Positions 45,425 to 48,391 of a DNA stretch of 48,391 nucleotides are shown one piece after another. The DNA comes from Endozoicomonas sp. SESOKO1. GTDB taxonomy: Bacteria > Pseudomonadota > Gammaproteobacteria > Pseudomonadales > Endozoicomonadaceae. The position numbers and the translations under genes were made by a program. Position 1 is the first letter of the stretch; every line of letters starts with the position of its first letter. The stretch is taken from assembly GCF_024606265.1 (NCBI RefSeq), contig NZ_JAHHPP010000078.1:1-48391 (forward strand), read 5' to 3'. A model generated the notes under the pieces. The model saw only the letters and a list, made by a program, of their open reading frames with translations, did no database searches and was not told the origin of the DNA.

Positions 45425-47086
45425 ATGATAGCGGCCGCAACTGGTAACCCACGCGTATACCCTGCACCGACAGAGGCGGAAAAGCGTTCACTCCCTGTCG
45501 ACAATCAATCATCTGAACGGGAAAGTTTATCGCTTATTGATCAGTTATTTCAGACTGACATCCAGTCCTGCCGGGAACAAATGAACAGCAGCCCCCTCTG
45601 GAATACTTTCAAGGCACTGCCAGATACCTTCCTGGCGTATATATACGCTGAAAAAAACCGACTGGCGATGGCCGAAGAGAGTCGGTACGTTGTTGATGAC
45701 AATCAACAAATCGTTGCCGGTTTTCATCATGGGTATGAAGCCAGCGATGATCAGTATCATCCCGGCACTTTCCGTCCTTTTATGATAAAAGGCTACTGGA
45801 TTCCCTGCTCTGAAGGAAAACGGTTTCAGCTTCGGCAAGGCCTTTGCTCAATCACGCGCACCGTCGAGAGCCAGAATCAAATCCTGTATCTGGTACACCC
45901 GAAATCCACCACGCTGTTTGCTCCCCTGACACGAAAATATCAGCATACACAGGTTGATGTTCCCGCTTTGGCATTGAGTTCATTCAGAACCTTGTTGATA
46001 GCCCTGCCCGTCGGCAGCACAACAGAATTTGCCATGGTCAAAGTCAGCCTGAATGAAAAAATAGGGGGGGTCCGCAGGTTGCTTGTGCAAAAAGAGTGTG
46101 CCGCCAGCGTGGCGGCTTCGGCGGTATTAAACAATAAACAAACAGGGAAGTTTACCTGCCTGGAAGAAAATTTGTCTTTCGTCCCTGATGCCCGCCTGCT
46201 TGACCTGGAAGAAGAAGCCGTACATCTATCCGGTGCTGGTATGATCCATAGGCCTGTTCCGGAATTATTCACGACTGAGGACCACTATATTATTCCACTG
46301 TATGCCCTGTTTGGTATAAACAACTGGCCTTTGCTCAATACCCTGATTGAACAAAGTCAAAAAACGCCGACCCTGTTTATTACCGACACATTGCTCAGGC
46401 CCATTGCGGAGGAAATGGTCGATCATATTTACAGCCAGCGCTTTTATCTTGAGTTCCATGGCCAGAACGTATTGCTGAAGCTCGATAAAAACGACTTATC
46501 TGTCATTGATTTTATCTACCGTGACATGGGCGGCGTGAACTGCCGTCTGAGTGACGTCCAGCTAAAACAACTTCCGGAGCATCTTCGTGACCATGCCCAG
46601 TACTGGGAACCGAACTTTATTTCCGATGCCGCGGTAATCATGGAGGGTATCGCCAAAAAAGTACTGTTTAACCTGACGAAAGTTTTTTTCAAATCAGAAC
46701 CCTACAATAGGGATCCGGAATTTTGCCACTGGCGTGCAAAAATGACAGTCCATGGCTACCAGGATAACTGGACCCTGCCAGGAGCCGATGGGTGCACAGA
46801 TAAACATCGAACACGCCATACCCCGGATACTTTTTACCGCTATGGGTATTATGAAAAAATATTTGCCCGGGAACTGCTTGAGGTGATGTCCCGCCATGGT
46901 ATTTTCCTGAACATCAAAAGGACATGCCCTGGCTATGACTACGCATTTTTCATGGACAAAATAGGCCGCATCGATTCCTGTGACACACCTTGCGTAGAGT
47001 TTGAGTGGTTTTCTGAACTTGTGAAAATGACCCTTCCGCACTACTACCAGCATCAGGACGCATACTCCCGAAGAAAGAATAGATGA
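45425..47086 (+). CDS. Divergent IucA/IucC (NIS synthetase)-like protein
   Basis: Several motifs of NRPS-independent siderophore synthetases are visible in the right order: MVKVSLNEKIGGVRRLL (residues ~205-220; families usually show K.SLn.kIt.a.R), FHGQN (344-348; usually E.HgQN) and YRDMGGVN (365-372; usually RD..G). The length (553 aa) fits the family. The usual N-terminal HP.H..K motif is not obvious and no siderophore genes adjoin, so it may ligate something else or be inactive. A GTG one codon earlier could also serve as start. AGGA lies before it, overlapping the upstream stop. Confidence 0.68.
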   Translation: MIAAATGNPRVYPAPTEAEKRSLPVDNQSSERESLSLIDQLFQTDIQSCREQMNSSPLWNTFKALPDTFLAYIYAEKNRLAMAEESRYVVDDNQQIVAGFHHGYEASDDQYHPGTFRPFMIKGYWIPCSEGKRFQLRQGLCSITRTVESQNQILYLVHPKSTTLFAPLTRKYQHTQVDVPALALSSFRTLLIALPVGSTTEFAMVKVSLNEKIGGVRRLLVQKECAASVAASAVLNNKQTGKFTCLEENLSFVPDARLLDLEEEAVHLSGAGMIHRPVPELFTTEDHYIIPLYALFGINNWPLLNTLIEQSQKTPTLFITDTLLRPIAEEMVDHIYSQRFYLEFHGQNVLLKLDKNDLSVIDFIYRDMGGVNCRLSDVQLKQLPEHLRDHAQYWEPNFISDAAVIMEGIAKKVLFNLTKVFFKSEPYNRDPEFCHWRAKMTVHGYQDNWTLPGADGCTDKHRTRHTPDTFYRYGYYEKIFARELLEVMSRHGIFLNIKRTCPGYDYAFFMDKIGRIDSCDTPCVEFEWFSELVKMTLPHYYQHQDAYSRRKNR

Positions 47087-47130
47087 ATGAGGCTACAGCC
47101 AGTTAACAATATCTGTCGCCTGATTCGAAA

Positions 47131-48069
47131 TCAGCGCAGTAAAGCCTGGTACAACTTTTTCGCAGTGACAATACGGGTCTGTTCTACCGTCTCTCCCAAA
47201 AGCAGGATAATGGATGCCCTGGCCTTATGAAGCGCTGCCATTGCTTCATGCAGTGAGGTTTCCGGTGCCAGATTAATGGTTTTTCTCATCAGTTCGCCCA
47301 CTGGAATATCGGCTTCTTCATTGACCAGACAACGGGCAATATGCCGATACAGAACAATGCCGGAAGGTCTGCCATCGGTGAGAACCACATAACGCTTACA
47401 GGGAGATGAACGAATCATCGCCTCTGCTGAAGCGACCGTTGCATCGGATGTAAGACAGACGGCGGGTATTGAGTGCTCAACCAGCTCGGTCAGCTGCCGC
47501 TGGTGGGAGGTAAGCACAGCATCAGCCAGTTTTCGCTGACGCTTGCCAATCACCCCACGCTTATTGTAATGCTTGATAATGTTCCGTAGCTCATCACTGC
47601 TCCTGGCCTCCTCAACAGGCTTGGGTAAAAGCCGGGTCCAGACCAGGGCCAACAACAGTACGGGCCTGGTCACTGTATAGATGAGATGGATAAATGGTGA
47701 ACACCTGGCGACGACCCTGTCGGCAATCTGCACTGCCAGCAGTTTTGGCAGTACCTTGGCAAATACCAGCATAAAATAGGCGAGCATTGCCGTAAAAACG
47801 GCCATCCAGAGATCGTTAAACTCCCTGGCAGCCAACGCTCCAAGAAAAGTGCTGCCAGCAATACTGATCAAAGTACTCAACAAAACGATCGCTGACAGGT
47901 GCTCCCGCTTTTTCTGAAAGACTTTCTGGATAGCCGCTTTATTGTCAGGCCTTTTGCACAGGATCGTTACCAGCCTCAACTCATCAACGGCTACCAGAGA
48001 TGATTCAAGAAGTGATAAAAAAGCAGTAGCAGCGACAATCAGGCACGCAAAAAAAACGACCAGGAGCAT
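47131..48069 (-). CDS. DUF21-CBS (CNNM/CorC-like) membrane protein
   Basis: An N-terminal DUF21 transmembrane domain (MLLVVFFACLIVAATAFLSLLESSLVAVDELRL; IVLLSTLISIAGSTFLGALAA; FTAMLAYFMLVFAKVLPKLLA) contains the family-typical small-residue and Pro-Lys motifs. It is followed by a CBS-domain pair (residues ~200-300). The family is linked to Mg2+/Na+ transport (CNNM, CorC, YfjD). No CorC/HlyC C-terminal domain is present, so it is a short form. The start is the ATG at 48069, with GGAGG six bases upstream; the longer frame adds 23 unlikely residues. Confidence 0.85.
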   Translation of the reverse strand: MLLVVFFACLIVAATAFLSLLESSLVAVDELRLVTILCKRPDNKAAIQKVFQKKREHLSAIVLLSTLISIAGSTFLGALAAREFNDLWMAVFTAMLAYFMLVFAKVLPKLLAVQIADRVVARCSPFIHLIYTVTRPVLLLALVWTRLLPKPVEEARSSDELRNIIKHYNKRGVIGKRQRKLADAVLTSHQRQLTELVEHSIPAVCLTSDATVASAEAMIRSSPCKRYVVLTDGRPSGIVLYRHIARCLVNEEADIPVGELMRKTINLAPETSLHEAMAALHKARASIILLLGETVEQTRIVTAKKLYQALLR

Positions 48070-48391
48070 CCATACCTCCAGAAGAACAGCACAGCAAACA
48101 GTCTGGGCGGGGGAGCTGGCAGGACCTGCCAGCATCAAAACAACACCGGTAATACATTGTTTTCGACCACTTTTCTTCTTAATTTATAACCTTTTTTGCC
48201 TGTGCGACAACCTCTTGATCAAGCCTGACTAAAGCAGGTACCGTTTTCTGCCCCATCCTTCGGCGAATCAGGAAAAATTGAAGTGCCTGGCAAAAAGAAC
48301 CTGATTTTCCTGAAGCGCGTATATCTGAACAATCATTTTATTTAAAATAAAATTCGAATATAATTCGATTTTTATTCAGGAAATTATATCT
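48070..48391. other. Right-edge intergenic region
   Basis: No gene was seen. The last 60 bases are very AT-rich, with a near-palindrome (ATTTTATTTAAAATAAAAT) and a repeated AATTCGA motif, possibly promoter DNA for a gene beyond the window. Confidence 0.4.

Overview
The window reads as a chromosomal segment of a host-associated gammaproteobacterium, most like the Endozoicomonadaceae (marine-invertebrate symbionts). This placement is inferred from content, not from a marker-gene comparison. Two things support it. There is a conventional gammaproteobacterial core (argS, a SPOR protein, hslV-hslU-DUF971, dtd-pip, typA, msbA, hldE). Interleaved with it are large proteins with eukaryotic-like or toxin-like domains: ankyrin repeats, a START lipid-transfer domain, an ExoY/edema-factor type nucleotidyl cyclase, and a secreted PI-PLC X domain.

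Layout. 1-2.2 kb: dispersed palindromic repeats and a 605-aa pentapeptide-like protein. 2.2-4.5 kb: tatD with a long N-terminal extension, and a small papain-fold-like protein. 4.5-8.5 kb: two tail-to-tail paralogues of a very basic tandem-repeat protein, a solitary TnpB element, and a hydrophobic/proline-rich small protein. 8.8-21.2 kb: an accessory island with an ankyrin protein, an MJ1255-type glycosyltransferase, two paralogues of an unrecognised large protein (708 and 820 aa), the third basic-repeat protein, and the STARD10-like protein. 21.2-26.3 kb: DUF971, hslU, hslV and a SPOR protein, divergent from argS. 26.4-29.9 kb: a small unknown protein, dtd-pip, and a membrane-anchored unknown protein. 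29.9-33.6 kb: typA, divergent from the cyclase toxin homologue. 34-38.7 kb: a YfiM-like protein, msbA and hldE (lipid A/LPS core), with a candidate cysteine-rich leader peptide before hldE. 38.9-42.5 kb: PI-PLC, and an overlapping aldo/keto reductase-FAD oxidoreductase pair. 42.7-47.1 kb: an unknown 900-aa protein tightly coupled to a divergent IucA/IucC-like protein. 47.1-48.1 kb: a DUF21-CBS (CNNM/CorC-like) membrane protein.

The strongest observations are four. (1) The cyclase toxin homologue keeps the two lysines seven residues apart and the Asp-x-Asp motif. (2) The START domain resembles animal STARD10/PCTP. (3) Three basic-repeat paralogues share their N-termini, a conserved roughly 60-nt leader ending in 8-bp ATTCAATA units, and a degenerate relic near 18.5 kb. 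(4) A REP-like palindrome overlaps the 3' ends of unrelated genes and supplies their C-terminal residues. No rRNA, tRNA or CRISPR array was recognised.
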